A stretch of DNA of 64,000 nt from Gordonia aichiensis NBRC 108223 (GTDB taxonomy: Bacteria; Actinomycetota; Actinomycetes; Mycobacteriales; Mycobacteriaceae): positions 372,001 to 436,000 of the forward strand of contig NZ_BANR01000004.1 in NCBI RefSeq assembly GCF_000332975.1, written 5' to 3'. Position numbers and translations under genes: made by a program. The first letter of the stretch is position 1. Each line of letters begins with the position of its first letter. The notes beneath the pieces are model-generated. The model was given only the letters and a program-made list of their open reading frames with translations. It ran no database searches and had not been told where the DNA came from. Positions 8,672-20,074 of the stretch are shown here, in pieces.

Positions 8672-9226
8672 TCAGTGGTGCGGCGGGAAGTGACCCACCC
8701 GCACGATGTGAGTGCCCACCGTGGACGCCGTGACATAGGTCGGGCCGCCACTTGCGCAGCAGAACGGGTCGGACGGCTTGAGCCAGCGATACCGAACCGT
8801 CACCGAGTTCTTGGTGTACTTCGCGACACTGGTGTACGAGTACGGCTTGGGGTCAACCGTGCCGATGAATCGACCGTGCTTGAACAGCAGGACGCGTGAC
8901 TGATAGGTGGCGTCGCCGATTCCGTTGCCGTTGACCAACATCCAGTCGAGGTTGCACCCCTTCTTGAGTGGATTGTTGCTCGCGGAGATCGGAGTCCAAT
9001 CGCCGCCGTTGGCGTCGCGACCGATCTTGGACAGCGACGACTGCGCCAGCCTGGAATTGATGTCGAAGCAGAGGCCGTGACCGCTGCCGTAGGGCGGGGC
9101 GGCCGACGCCTCGCCGGTTCCAAGTGCGGTTGCGCCGAGTGTCCCCGCCAGCAGACCGGTGAGGGTTAGGGCGAGGACCACGAGACGTCGGGTTCGGTGG
9201 GTAATTCGGGTGGCGAGAGAGTGCAT
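8672..9226 (-). CDS. Secreted LppP/LprE-like protein
   Basis: The 184-residue product begins with a twin-basic, hydrophobic signal peptide that ends near GEASAAPPYG (AxA cleavage site). There is no lipobox cysteine, so it is probably secreted rather than lipid-anchored. The mature part contains CFDINSRLAQSSLSKIG, WMLVNGNGIGDATYQSRVLLFKHG and RFIGTVDPKPYSYTSVAKYT, which resemble the LppP/LprE family of mycobacterial exported proteins. Three cysteines, in GLCFD, KKGCNLDW and the PFCCAS pair, could make disulfides. Function is unknown. Confidence 0.65.
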   Translation of the reverse strand: MHSLATRITHRTRRLVVLALTLTGLLAGTLGATALGTGEASAAPPYGSGHGLCFDINSRLAQSSLSKIGRDANGGDWTPISASNNPLKKGCNLDWMLVNGNGIGDATYQSRVLLFKHGRFIGTVDPKPYSYTSVAKYTKNSVTVRYRWLKPSDPFCCASGGPTYVTASTVGTHIVRVGHFPPHH

Positions 9227-9393
9227 GGTGGTGCCTTCCGATCGAGGAACCAGTCGATGCTGGTCGCAGACCGTGCGATCGGCCCGCTAAAGGTGTGATC
9301 GGAGGAGGCGGGACAGGTCGTTAGCATGGGTCATTCATCGGTGGGACGTGTAACGTCCGATGATTTTGTCGCTCCCGGACGGTCGATATCTGC

Positions 9394-10164
9394 ATGGCAA
9401 CCGCAACCATTTCCTCCATGCTCCTGTCCACCGGCGACCCGCAGCGGCTCGCGCACTGGTACGCGACGGCGTTCGAGGCCGAGCCGATGACCACACCGGG
9501 AAGTCCCGGCTACACCATTGTCGAACTGGACGGCTTCTACCTCATGTTCGACAAGCGTGACGACATCTCCGGACGCAGCCCGCAGGGCGCGCGGATGCTG
9601 CTCAATGTCGAGGTCGACGATCCGGCCGCAACCGCTGCGCGGCTCGACTCGCTGGGCGCCACCTGGATCAGCCCGCTCGAGGAACGCGACGGCAATCAGT
9701 TCGCGGCCGTCGAGGATCCCGACGGCAACTGGCTCCAGCTCGTACGACTCTCCGATGAGCACGAGGCGCAGATGAGCCGGCCGACATCGGCGTACTCGGG
9801 TTTCGCCGTCCGCGACACGGCGGCGACGGAGGACTTCTACCGCGGCGTCCTCGGCATGCGTGTCCTGCGTTTCCCCATGGGTGACAGCGACATACTCGGT
9901 ATCCGTATCAACCGTGGCACGACGGTCCTGGCCTACCCGAAGCCCGATCACCAGCCTGCGTCGTACACGATCCTCAACATCCCGGTCCCCGACCTCCCCA
10001 CGCGCATCGACGAGCTGACCGCGCGCGGCGTCGAATTCCTGCGCTACGACGGATTCGATCAGGACGAGCGTGGAATTGCGCACGGTCACGGCGTCGGGCC
10101 CGACATCGCCTGGTTCGCCGATCCCTCAGGAAACGTCATCGCACTCATGGAGCAAGACCGGTGA
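9394..10164 (+). CDS. Two-domain VOC family protein
   Basis: The 256-residue product has two glyoxalase-fold domains. The first runs from SSMLLSTGDPQRLAHWYATAF to EDPDGNWLQLVRL, and the second from YSGFAVRDTAATEDFYRGVLGM to FADPSGNVIALMEQ. Each domain ends with the usual D-P-x-G-N metal and beta-strand motif. The substrate cannot be read from sequence; drug binding and isomerase activity are both known in the fold. It overlaps the next gene by GTGA at 10161-10164, so translation is coupled. Confidence 0.82.
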   Translation: MATATISSMLLSTGDPQRLAHWYATAFEAEPMTTPGSPGYTIVELDGFYLMFDKRDDISGRSPQGARMLLNVEVDDPAATAARLDSLGATWISPLEERDGNQFAAVEDPDGNWLQLVRLSDEHEAQMSRPTSAYSGFAVRDTAATEDFYRGVLGMRVLRFPMGDSDILGIRINRGTTVLAYPKPDHQPASYTILNIPVPDLPTRIDELTARGVEFLRYDGFDQDERGIAHGHGVGPDIAWFADPSGNVIALMEQDR

Positions 10165-10799
10165 CAACCCCGAACCCGACGCCGGGTTCGTCGTATCCTC
10201 GCGCCGTGCGGCCCCTGCGCTACTCGATCAATATCACCGTCGACGGCTGCGTCGACCACACGGCCGTCACACCGACAGAGGCGATGCATCGCCATTCGGC
10301 CGACCTCCTTGCCGCTGCCGACGCGCTGCTCTTCGGGCGGGTGATCTACGAGATGATGGAGGCCGGCTGGCGTGAGGTCGCGCGAAACGACGAGCTGCTC
10401 GACGGCCGACCCGAGTGGATGCTTCCCTTCGCCCACACCATCGACCGCGCGCCGAAGTTCGTTGTCTCCGACTCGCTCACCAGTGTCGACTGGAACGCAG
10501 AACTGATACGTCGTGACGAATTGGAGTCGACGGTGCGCGAGCTCAAGGCGCAGCCGGGCAACGGGATCGTCACCGGAGGAGTGACGCTGCCTCTGGCCCT
10601 CGCCGAACTCGACCTCATCGACTCCTACGAGTTCATCGTGCATCCGCGGATCGTCGGCCACGGGCCGAGGATCTTCGAGGGGCTTTCGGACCACGTCGAC
10701 CTGCGCCTCGTCGAACGTTCCGAACTCGACGTCGACATCGTCGTGCTGCGTTACGAGCCGGTACGCCCGTCGGCAGGATCTCGTTCGCTCTCGGCGTAG
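10161..10799 (+). CDS. Dihydrofolate reductase family (RibD C-terminal domain) protein
   Basis: This 212-residue protein belongs to the RibD C-terminal/dihydrofolate-reductase-like fold. Visible motifs are LRYSINITVDGCVDH, LLFGRVIYEMMEAGW, GNGIVTGGVTLPLALAELDLIDSYEF (split here by its TGG nucleotide loop) and YEFIVHPRIVGHGPRIFEG. Such proteins are widespread NADPH-dependent reductases of unknown substrate. The GTG at 10161 overlaps the preceding VOC gene. A second possible start is the GTG giving VRPLRYSINIT at 10206, which would fit the family better. Confidence 0.85.
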   Translation: MTTPNPTPGSSYPRAVRPLRYSINITVDGCVDHTAVTPTEAMHRHSADLLAAADALLFGRVIYEMMEAGWREVARNDELLDGRPEWMLPFAHTIDRAPKFVVSDSLTSVDWNAELIRRDELESTVRELKAQPGNGIVTGGVTLPLALAELDLIDSYEFIVHPRIVGHGPRIFEGLSDHVDLRLVERSELDVDIVVLRYEPVRPSAGSRSLSA

Positions 10800-11055
10800 C
10801 CCACGTCACCCCTGCCAGGAACATGCCCGTGTCCTGCGGAGTTGTAGCTGTCAGATCCCCGCCGACATCCGTTTTCGTTGCACGCTGTGCAGACGTTAAG
10901 TGCAGGTGCACTCCTGTTGACCACTACAGTGGAAGCCAGGCTGGTCGTCGTATATCCGGTTGGCATATCCAGTTGGATTATCGGCACCACCGCAGTTGTC
11001 GCCAAGAGGCTTGAAGACATCGACGGCCGGGGCGCTAGCAATGTGAGGGAGAACA

Positions 11056-13602
<2,547 letters not shown>

Positions 13603-13625
13603 TCGCAGGCCGACCGAAGAACTGA

Positions 13626-13669
13626 ATACGAAGAAACCCGGCACCTCGAGGTGCCGGGTTTCTTCGTAT
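13626..13669 (+). terminator. Terminator of clpC (perfect 22-base inverted repeat)
   Basis: The 44 bases from 13626 to 13669 are one uninterrupted palindrome centred between 13647 and 13648. The inner stem is AACCCGGCACCTCGAGGTGC and the right arm includes GGGTTTCTT, so it resembles an intrinsic terminator. It starts 24 bases after the clpC stop. Confidence 0.85.
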
Positions 13670-13761
13670 GGACCGTGTCAGCGGCGACCGCGCGTAGTGA
13701 TCGCGCCGCCGGTGGCGGTGGTGTTCCGCTCGGGAGGAAAAAATTGGATCCCGGGGAACAT

Positions 13762-13810
13762 TGCGGTGGCTCGGGTGCATCCAATGTAATGACAACGCAG
13801 AATGCGTTGA
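13762..13810 (+). promoter_or_regulatory. Candidate promoter and operator of the Asp-repeat gene
   Basis: TTGCGG at 13762-13767 and TGTAAT at 13786-13791 are 18 bases apart and could be -35 and -10 elements. Immediately downstream is a 17-base inverted repeat, CAACGCA-GAA-TGCGTTG at 13794-13810, which would overlap the transcription start as a repressor site does. This is inference from spacing and symmetry only. No other gene is seen in 13603-13849. Confidence 0.4.
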
Positions 13811-13849
13811 CGACAACCACAGATTCACCCCCTCGAAAGGACCCAGATC

Positions 13850-14185
13850 ATGGCGACAGCAAGCTACGACACCAACGGCGACGGCTACGTGGACGTTCAA
13901 CTGACCGACACCGACGGCGACGGATACGCCGACGTCGAGCTGCAGGACACCGACGGCGACGGTTATGCGGATGTGCAGCTCACCGATACCGACGGCGACG
14001 GATACGCCGACGTGCAGGAGAACGACACCAACGGCGACGGCTACGTGGACGTGCAGTACGCCGACACCACCGGTGACGGATACGCCGACGTCGAGAACTA
14101 CGACACCGACGGCGACGGCTACGTGGATGTCCAGTACACCGACACCAACGGCGACGGATACGCCGACACCAGCTATCACGCATAG
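13850..14185 (+). CDS. All-acidic tandem-repeat protein with eight 13-residue Ca-loop-like units
   Basis: The 111-residue product is MATAS, then eight exact 13-residue units, then HA. The unit consensus is x-D-T-[DN]-G-D-G-Y-[AV]-D-V-[QE]-x. Each holds a DxDGDGxxD loop like those that bind calcium in thrombospondin type 3, EF-hand or FG-GAP repeats. There are 28 Asp and 3 Glu but no Lys, Arg, Cys, Trp, Phe, Pro or Ile. No signal peptide or membrane segment is visible. GAAAGGA lies before the ATG, and the gene has its own intergenic region, so it is a real gene. A calcium-dependent solenoid or beta-roll, or a Ca buffer, is the best guess. Function is unknown. A 417-residue open frame on the other strand is only its shadow. 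Confidence 0.85.
   Translation: MATASYDTNGDGYVDVQLTDTDGDGYADVELQDTDGDGYADVQLTDTDGDGYADVQENDTNGDGYVDVQYADTTGDGYADVENYDTDGDGYVDVQYTDTNGDGYADTSYHA
13865..14176 (+). repeat. Eight tandem 39-base coding repeats
   Basis: The DNA encoding the Asp-repeat protein consists of eight 39-base units in perfect register, each containing a version of GGCGACGGNTA. Units differ mostly at codon positions for the variable residues, which suggests repeated unequal crossing-over followed by divergence. Confidence 0.85.
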
Positions 14186-14208
14186 TCGGACTATCACGCA
14201 TAGCCGGA
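14173..14208 (+). repeat. 18-base tandem duplication across the stop codon
   Basis: CTATCACGCATAGTCGGA at 14173-14190 is followed directly by CTATCACGCATAGCCGGA at 14191-14208, with one mismatch. The first copy contains the TAG stop of the repeat gene, so a second stop follows in the duplicate. Confidence 0.85.
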
Positions 14209-14242
14209 TCGGCGACCTCGTAGCGGGCTTACGATCGGCGGG

Positions 14243-15181
14243 GTGAAACGAATTCCCCTCGGCGAAACCGACGTCTCCGTGCCCGCTGTCGTTCTCGGCA
14301 TGATGCGAATCGAGCGCCGCTCCGATGACGAGATCCGCGAACTGGTGCGGAGCGCGCGCGATGCGGGTATCGACTTCTTCGACCACGCCGACATCTATGG
14401 GGACGGACCCGCCCACGGGTGTGAGCAGCGGTTCGCCGACGCGCTGCGGTTCTCCTCGTCGGAGCGTGAGCAGGTGATCCTCCAGTCGAAGGCCGGCATC
14501 GTGAAAGACGGCCCGTACTACGACTTCTCCTACGACCACCTCGTCGAGGCCGTGGATGGCTCCCTGCAGGCTCTCGACACCGACTACCTCGACATCCTGT
14601 TGCTCCACCGGCCAGACGCACTCGTCGAACCCGACGAGGTGGCTCGCGCCTTCGACGACCTGTGGCGGGCGGGCAAGGTGCGCCACTTCGGCGTCTCGAA
14701 CCACACCCCGCGCCAGATCGAACTGCTCGCCGCGTCCCTGACGCGACCGATCGTCGTCAATCAGCTCCAACTGTCACTGACGCATGCGCCGATCATCGCG
14801 CAGGGCGCTGCGTCGAACATGGCGGCACAGGCGCAGGCGCACACACTCGATGGCGGTGGTGTCCTCGACTACTGCCGACTCAATGGCATCACCGTCCAGG
14901 CGTGGTCGCCCTTTCAGGCTGGCTTCGTCGACGGCGTCTTCCTCGGCTCCGTTCACTATCCGGAACTCAATGCCGCGATCGATGTGCTCGCCCGCAGATA
15001 CGACGTGGAGCCGATCGCGATCGCCACGGCATGGATCACACGACATCCCGCGCGCATGCAGGTGGTTCTCGGAACCACGACGCCCGCGCGCGTCGAGGCT
15101 GCCGCGGCAGGCTCCGACATCCCGCTCACACGGCCCGAGTGGTACGAACTGTTCCGCGCGGCCGGGCATGTGGTGCCCTGA
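14243..15181 (+). CDS. Aldo/keto reductase (YdhF-like)
   Basis: This NADPH-dependent cytosolic carbonyl reductase has 312 residues in an AKR barrel. Motifs are the GIDFFDHADIYGDG strand with catalytic Asp and Tyr, the conserved Lys in VILQSKAGIV, YLDILLLHRPD with the His, and GKVRHFGVSNHTPRQIELL. The cofactor region VVLGTTTPARVEAAAAGSDI is at the C-terminus. The closest plan is E. coli YdhF. The start is a GTG at 14243 (VKRIPLGETDV). Physiological substrate is not evident. Confidence 0.9.
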   Translation: MKRIPLGETDVSVPAVVLGMMRIERRSDDEIRELVRSARDAGIDFFDHADIYGDGPAHGCEQRFADALRFSSSEREQVILQSKAGIVKDGPYYDFSYDHLVEAVDGSLQALDTDYLDILLLHRPDALVEPDEVARAFDDLWRAGKVRHFGVSNHTPRQIELLAASLTRPIVVNQLQLSLTHAPIIAQGAASNMAAQAQAHTLDGGGVLDYCRLNGITVQAWSPFQAGFVDGVFLGSVHYPELNAAIDVLARRYDVEPIAIATAWITRHPARMQVVLGTTTPARVEAAAAGSDIPLTRPEWYELFRAAGHVVP

Positions 15182-15263
15182 CCCGGGTGCCACTGGAACC
15201 CAATACTAGGATGTGCAAGTATCTGGGGAATGCAACGCGGACGACAGCGGAGGAGTGACACTC

Positions 15264-16352
15264 ATGGCGGATGAGCCGACGGTTCTCAGCGAGGTGAAGG
15301 GGCGGGTCGGGCACCTGACGCTCAACCGCCCGACAGCGATCAACGCACTCGACCACGAGATGGTCCGCGTGATGCACGACGCCCTGCGGACGTGGGCCGA
15401 TGATGACGCGATCGACGCCGTCGTCGTCTCCGGAGCGGGAGAGCGCGGGCTCTGTGCGGGCGGCGACATCGCGGCCATCCACCGCGATGCGTCGGCGCTC
15501 TCTGCAGGGGGACGTGCGAGCGACGAAGCCGCGGCCGATTCCCCGTCCGGCCGGTTCTGGGCCGACGAGTACCGACTCAATCTGGACATCTCGAACTATC
15601 CCAAGCCCTACGTCGCGATCATGGACGGGATCGTGATGGGCGGCGGCGTCGGCATCTCTGGCCACGGCAACACGCGTGTGGTGACCGATCGCACGCGTCT
15701 GGCCATGCCCGAGGTCGGTATCGGGTTCGTGCCGGACGTCGGTGGCTCGTATCTGCTCGCCCGGGTGCCGGACGAACTCGGTACCTACGCCGCGCTGACC
15801 GGCGGAACGCTCTCGGGTGCCGACGCCATCGCCATGGGCCTCGCTGATCACTACGTCCGCGCCGATGCGCTCGACGCGTTTGTCGACGCCATCGTCTCCG
15901 ACGGCGTGGAGGCAGCCCTGCAGGCTCATCGTGTCGAACCGCCGCGCTCGGAGCTCGACGCCGAAAGGCAGTGGATACGTGAGGCTTTCGCTGTGGACAC
16001 GGTGACCGAGATCATCGATAGGTGTCACGCTGTCGGCACCGAGTCGGCGCAACGCACGGCCGACAGGATCTCGTTGAAGAGTCCGCTCGCGCTCGCCGCA
16101 GCCCTCTACTCGCTGCGCCACAAGACATCTGACCTCGCCGATGCCCTGCGCCGGGAGTTCCGGGTCTCACTGCGCTTCCTGCAACACCCCGACATGGCCG
16201 AAGGGATCCGTGCGCAGGTCATCGACAAGGATCGCAGCCCGGCGTGGACCTCGGACCACGAGTCGGCGCTCGCGTCGCTCGACACCGTATTCGCGGCGCT
16301 GCCGGCCGACACCGAACTCATGCTCGACACCAAGGAGGATTCGAATGTCTGA
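15264..16352 (+). CDS. echA9: 3-hydroxyisobutyryl-CoA hydrolase-type protein (EchA9-like)
   Basis: This 362-residue crotonase-fold enzyme resembles 3-hydroxyisobutyryl-CoA hydrolase of valine breakdown. It has the oxyanion segments [12 protein letters not shown] and [17 protein letters not shown], then [20 protein letters not shown] with the catalytic acid, and the longer C-terminus ([19 protein letters not shown]) that separates hydrolases from simple hydratases. I placed the start at the ATG at 15264, which has GGAGGAG 8 bases upstream. The longer frame adds a leader with no support. It overlaps the next gene by 8 bases, as echA9 and echA8 are neighbours in mycobacteria. Confidence 0.85.
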   Translation: MADEPTVLSEVKGRVGHLTLNRPTAINALDHEMVRVMHDALRTWADDDAIDAVVVSGAGERGLCAGGDIAAIHRDASALSAGGRASDEAAADSPSGRFWADEYRLNLDISNYPKPYVAIMDGIVMGGGVGISGHGNTRVVTDRTRLAMPEVGIGFVPDVGGSYLLARVPDELGTYAALTGGTLSGADAIAMGLADHYVRADALDAFVDAIVSDGVEAALQAHRVEPPRSELDAERQWIREAFAVDTVTEIIDRCHAVGTESAQRTADRISLKSPLALAAALYSLRHKTSDLADALRREFRVSLRFLQHPDMAEGIRAQVIDKDRSPAWTSDHESALASLDTVFAALPADTELMLDTKEDSNV

Positions 16353-17121
16353 CCACGAGACCATCATCGTCGAGAGCTCTGGGCGCGTCGGGATCATCAC
16401 GCTGAATCGGCCCAAGGCGCTCAATGCCCTGAACACCGTTCTCATGAACGAGGTCGTCGCTGCAGCAAAACAATTCGACGCCGACCCCGATATCGGCGCC
16501 ATCGTCATCACCGGTTCCGAGCGGGCTTTCGCCGCGGGTGCCGACATCAAGGAGATGGCCGACAAGACCTTCAGTGACGTCGTCAGCCAATCGTTCTTCG
16601 GTGCCTGGGACGAACTCTCGCGACTGCGCACGCCGACCGTCGCCGCGGTGACCGGTTACGCGCTCGGTGGCGGTTGTGAGCTCGCGATGCTCTGCGACAT
16701 TCTCATCGCGGGCGACAACGCGGTCTTCGGCCAACCGGAGATCACTCTCGGAGTGATCCCGGGGATCGGTGGCTCGCAGCGACTCACGCGCGCGATCGGC
16801 AAGGCGAAGGCGATGGACCTGATCCTCACCGGTCGTCAGATGAACGTCGATGAAGCCGAACGCGCGGGCCTCGTATCGCGCGTTGTACCCGCTGCGGACT
16901 GCCTCGCGACCGCCACCGAGGTGGCCGCCACGATCGCGGCCTCGTCGTCGATCGCGGCCGGGCTCGCCAAGGAGGCGGTCAACCGTGCGTTCGAGACCAC
17001 TCTCACCGAGGGCGTGCGCGCAGAACGTGGATTGTTCTATTCGACGTTCGCCACCGACGACCAGACCGAGGGCATGGCGGCCTTCGTGGACAAGCGCAAA
17101 CCGGTTTTCCGACACCGCTGA
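16345..17121 (+). CDS. echA8: Enoyl-CoA hydratase (EchA8-like)
   Basis: The 258-residue crotonase hydrates 2-enoyl-CoA in beta-oxidation and branched amino acid breakdown. The two catalytic glutamates are in [15 protein letters not shown] and [16 protein letters not shown]; the oxyanion hole is in [13 protein letters not shown]. The ATG at 16345 follows AAGGAGGATTCGA, a strong ribosome site inside the end of the preceding gene, and gives [16 protein letters not shown]. The length is typical. Confidence 0.93.
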   Translation: MSDHETIIVESSGRVGIITLNRPKALNALNTVLMNEVVAAAKQFDADPDIGAIVITGSERAFAAGADIKEMADKTFSDVVSQSFFGAWDELSRLRTPTVAAVTGYALGGGCELAMLCDILIAGDNAVFGQPEITLGVIPGIGGSQRLTRAIGKAKAMDLILTGRQMNVDEAERAGLVSRVVPAADCLATATEVAATIAASSSIAAGLAKEAVNRAFETTLTEGVRAERGLFYSTFATDDQTEGMAAFVDKRKPVFRHR

Positions 17122-17213
17122 CGTGGACACAGTCTGCGAGAAGTGACGGCTGTCACCGCGGCCACGCATGTGGTGACGACGGCGCCCTGGCCGGTTGTGG
17201 GAAGATCACAGGC

Positions 17214-18134
17214 GTGTCTCGACGTCTCCTTCGCCGCGCGGGTATAGCCGCAGGTGCGCTGATTGCTGCTGCGGCAGTGGTGGTGCCGGGTGTGGGCGTC
17301 GACGGTGGTGCCTCGGGGCCGACGATGAGGCCTGCGGTACGCGCCTCCGCGGAAACGCCGTCGACCTATGTGGCGCTCGGCAGCTCCTACGCCGCAGGTC
17401 CGGATGCGGTACCCACACGCCTGAACGTCTGTTTCCGCAGCCCGGACAACTATCCTCATCGGGTCGCTGCGGCGCTGCGCATGCGATTGGTCGATGCGAC
17501 GTGTTCGGGCGCGACGACAGAGAACATCGTCGACAGGCCGCAGCGGTTCCTCAAGCACCGGCAGATCGACGCCGTAACCCCGAGTACCGCGCTGGTGACG
17601 ATCACCAGCGGCGGAAACGACATCGACTACATCGGCAGGCTGCTCGCGATGAGCTGTAACAACGTCGCAGGCGGCATCGCCAAGGCACTCGGTCCAGCAG
17701 CTCGGAGCTGCCATGCAGGACGTCACGTCGCCGCCGAGCCCTCCGACGCCGACTACGCCAAGGTGCAGCAGACGTTGATCCAGACCGTCCTCGAGATCAG
17801 GCTTCGTGCTCCTCGCGCGAAGGTGGTCCTCGTCGACTATCCGCCGCTGACGGTCGCTGGAGAGCAGCCCTGCGACGTGCTGCCACTCACGCCGGACGAG
17901 GCTGCGCAGACGGTGCGCATCTTCGACAGGCTGGCCGATGTCACAGCGCTGGCGGCGCACGAGACCGGAGCCGACCTGGTGCAGGCGTCGATCGCAGGCG
18001 CCGACCACACCGTGTGCTCGGCGCAGCCGTGGTTACGTGGATTCGCGCCTCCGATTCCGTACCACCCGACGACGCTCGGCAAGGCAGGAGTCGCCGACCT
18101 CGTCGTCGACTCCGTGGGTGGCCCGGTCGCCTGA
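17214..18134 (+). CDS. Secreted SGNH/GDSL hydrolase
   Basis: This is an exported esterase or lipase of 306 residues. Residues 1-45 form a signal region (RRLLRRAGIAAGALIAAAAVVVPGVG cut by the peptidase further on). SGNH blocks are visible: ALGSSYAAG with the nucleophilic Ser, ITSGGNDIDYIG with Gly-Asn, and the C-terminal PYHPTTLGKAGVADL with the catalytic His. Six or more cysteines in the mature part suggest disulfides. The start is GTG at 17214. The natural substrate may be envelope lipid, but that is a guess. Confidence 0.85.
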   Translation: MSRRLLRRAGIAAGALIAAAAVVVPGVGVDGGASGPTMRPAVRASAETPSTYVALGSSYAAGPDAVPTRLNVCFRSPDNYPHRVAAALRMRLVDATCSGATTENIVDRPQRFLKHRQIDAVTPSTALVTITSGGNDIDYIGRLLAMSCNNVAGGIAKALGPAARSCHAGRHVAAEPSDADYAKVQQTLIQTVLEIRLRAPRAKVVLVDYPPLTVAGEQPCDVLPLTPDEAAQTVRIFDRLADVTALAAHETGADLVQASIAGADHTVCSAQPWLRGFAPPIPYHPTTLGKAGVADLVVDSVGGPVA

Positions 18135-18305
18135 CCGCAGACACCATCTCTGGGTGTCCTCCACCGGCGCCACGTGCGGCCAGTGCCGTTCACCAAGACG
18201 TGTCCGCACCGTTGTGGACATCGGGATCGTGGTCGGGCCCGATGTGTGACACACTGGACAGCGGGTCGTCGAACTGACGGCTTTTCAATAGGAAGAAGAA
18301 ATTGC

Positions 18306-18509
18306 ATGACACAGGGCACCGTCAAATGGTTCAACGGCGAGAAGGGCTTCGGCTTCATTGCTCCCGATGACCAGGGACAGGATGTGTTCGTCCACTACTC
18401 CGCCATCACGGGCAGCGGCTTCCGCAGCCTCGAGGAGCAGCAGCGCGTCGAGTTCGACGTCGAGCAGGGCGCCAAGGGACTCCAGGCGACAAACGTGACC
18501 GCTCTCTGA
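18306..18509 (+). CDS. cspA: Cold-shock protein (CspA family)
   Basis: The 67-residue RNA chaperone is a single five-stranded OB fold with RNP1 (KGFGFIAP) and RNP2 (DVFVHYSAI). The ATG at 18306 follows AGGAAGAAGAAATTGC, and the [16 protein letters not shown] start is canonical. A 171-base untranslated region lies upstream, as is usual for csp genes, and contains GTGTG-A-CACAC at 18243-18253. I see nothing else there. Confidence 0.96.
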   Translation: MTQGTVKWFNGEKGFGFIAPDDQGQDVFVHYSAITGSGFRSLEEQQRVEFDVEQGAKGLQATNVTAL

Positions 18510-18527
18510 TTTTTCAGACAACGGTAG

Positions 18528-18558
18528 AAAGGCCCCGACGACATCGTCGGGGCCTTTT
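18528..18558 (+). terminator. Intrinsic terminator of the cold-shock gene
   Basis: A 14-base stem, AAAGGCCCCGACGA at 18528-18541 with its complement at 18544-18557, has a 2-base loop and ends in TTTT. It probably serves both the csp gene and the converging acyltransferase gene. Confidence 0.88.
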
Positions 18559-18580
18559 CGTGTTGCGGAGTGCGGCGGGG

Positions 18581-20074
18581 TCAGACAGGCTGCTCGGTGA
18601 ACTCGTGGTCGCGGTTGCGCCACTGATGCCAAGCGACGAGCAGCGCGGAGATCGCGAGCAGAGCGCCCGTCGCGGTGAACAGATAGCCGCCCCAGACGTC
18701 GAACACCTCCGAGGTGATCGTGCCGCCGATCATCGCGACCACTGCCACGACAACTGACCTGCCCGCGTTCTGGGAGCGCCAGTCGATGCGATTGCGGCCC
18801 GTGGTGATCAGGCTGATCGGGCTGCGGCGCAGTACCTCGACCACGAACACGGTGCCGGCGACCGTCATCGCATAGGCGAACACCACCCGCGGAAAGCCCG
18901 GCCACGACGCGGGGGCGATGGTCGGTAGCAGCGCGCTCAGTGCCAGGGGATGTGCGAGGTAGATGCCGAACGAGCGGTCCGACGCCGTGCGGAGCACCTT
19001 GTCGGGGATCGAACCGGGTGTGCGCCGTTGCTGCCAGATCGTGCCGAAGCAGTACAGCATCATGATGATCGCGATGAACGCGTAGACGTTGTGCGGCAGG
19101 AAGACGTTGGTGGCACGCACCACCGTGGTCCCGGTCGACGTGATGTGCAGGAAGTACACGAGGGTGGCCGCGATGGTCGCGATGCACGCCGCGAGAAGCG
19201 GCCAGCGCCAACGAATCACGAACGCCTGGAACGCCTCGTAGTGCATGGCGGCCACACAACCGGCGAGGATGAAGAACTGGTACGGGAAGATCGTGATGAC
19301 CAGGTGCGTCCAGACGACGCCTGCGGCTCCGTGGGCGAAGAAGTCGAGCGGCGGACGGACCATGAGGTACATCAATCCCACCTGGATCGCGAAGCTCGCG
19401 ATTAGCTGGTAGCGGTGAAAACCCCACGTGCGCTTGAGGATTGCGAGGATCAGCGGGAAGAACAGGTAGATCTGCATGCTCACCGACAAGAAGTACAGGT
19501 GATACATGGCGTTGCCGGTGATGAGGTCGTAACCGATGCTCTTCACCGCGGTCACTATCGAGTGCTGATCGGCGACAACTGCTTTCAGCGTGTCAAGGCC
19601 GCCGATGCGATACCGCCCGTAGACCCAGTAGAACAGCGTCCACGTCACAAACGGCAGCCCGATGAGCTTGAAACGCCGTCGCCAGAAACCGATCGGTTCG
19701 AGCGAGCGATTGCGGTACTGATAGGTCAGCACGAAGCCGGTCAGTGCGAAGAATCCGTAGCGGGTGTAGCGCAGGAAGACCTCGACGGAGCCTGCGGCCA
19801 CACTCGTGGCTGCGGTCACCCCGATCATGACGTGGTCGAGGATCACGCCGCCGAACGTCACAAGTCTGACGAGGTCGATCTGATAGAGGTGGCGGTCGCG
19901 TCGTGGCTTGTCGGGAGCAGCGGTCGTCTGCGCCGGGGTGGAGCTCGCCGCTTCGGATGTGTGCGGTCGGAGCGAGTGCGTCTCGACGGAGGCGTCGGCA
20001 TCGACGTCCGAATTGCCGGTTTCGGGAGCGCCGTCGGGATCTGGCAGTCGAGGTGTCGTCTGCTGGCTTACGAT
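18581..20074 (-). CDS. Membrane acyltransferase (family 3) with no standard start codon
   Basis: The 497-residue product is an integral membrane O-acyltransferase of family 3. About ten hydrophobic helices follow a cytoplasmic tail of roughly 80 acidic and Thr/Ser-rich residues. Markers are HLYQIDLVRLVTFGGVILDHV with the conserved His, and RYGFFALTGFVLTYQYRNRS. A role in modifying envelope glycans or lipids is likely (inference). In the reading frame no ATG, GTG or TTG occurs between the upstream MFS stop region and the first helix. The best ribosome site, GGAGGG at 20086-20081, is 6 bases before an ATC at 20074-20072. I take ATC as the likely start; a frame error is the alternative. Confidence 0.75.
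   Translation of the reverse strand: MVSQQTTPRLPDPDGAPETGNSDVDADASVETHSLRPHTSEAASSTPAQTTAAPDKPRRDRHLYQIDLVRLVTFGGVILDHVMIGVTAATSVAAGSVEVFLRYTRYGFFALTGFVLTYQYRNRSLEPIGFWRRRFKLIGLPFVTWTLFYWVYGRYRIGGLDTLKAVVADQHSIVTAVKSIGYDLITGNAMYHLYFLSVSMQIYLFFPLILAILKRTWGFHRYQLIASFAIQVGLMYLMVRPPLDFFAHGAAGVVWTHLVITIFPYQFFILAGCVAAMHYEAFQAFVIRWRWPLLAACIATIAATLVYFLHITSTGTTVVRATNVFLPHNVYAFIAIIMMLYCFGTIWQQRRTPGSIPDKVLRTASDRSFGIYLAHPLALSALLPTIAPASWPGFPRVVFAYAMTVAGTVFVVEVLRRSPISLITTGRNRIDWRSQNAGRSVVVAVVAMIGGTITSEVFDVWGGYLFTATGALLAISALLVAWHQWRNRDHEFTEQPV

Noticed and set aside
13865..14176. Possible CRISPR or minisatellite array
   Set aside because: Units are contiguous, lack spacers and keep an open frame with a ribosome site, so they are coding repeats.
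17149..17166. GTGAC-GGCT-GTCAC near-palindrome between echA8 and the SGNH gene
   Set aside because: Five-base arms are too short to separate from chance, and there is no second copy before a related gene.
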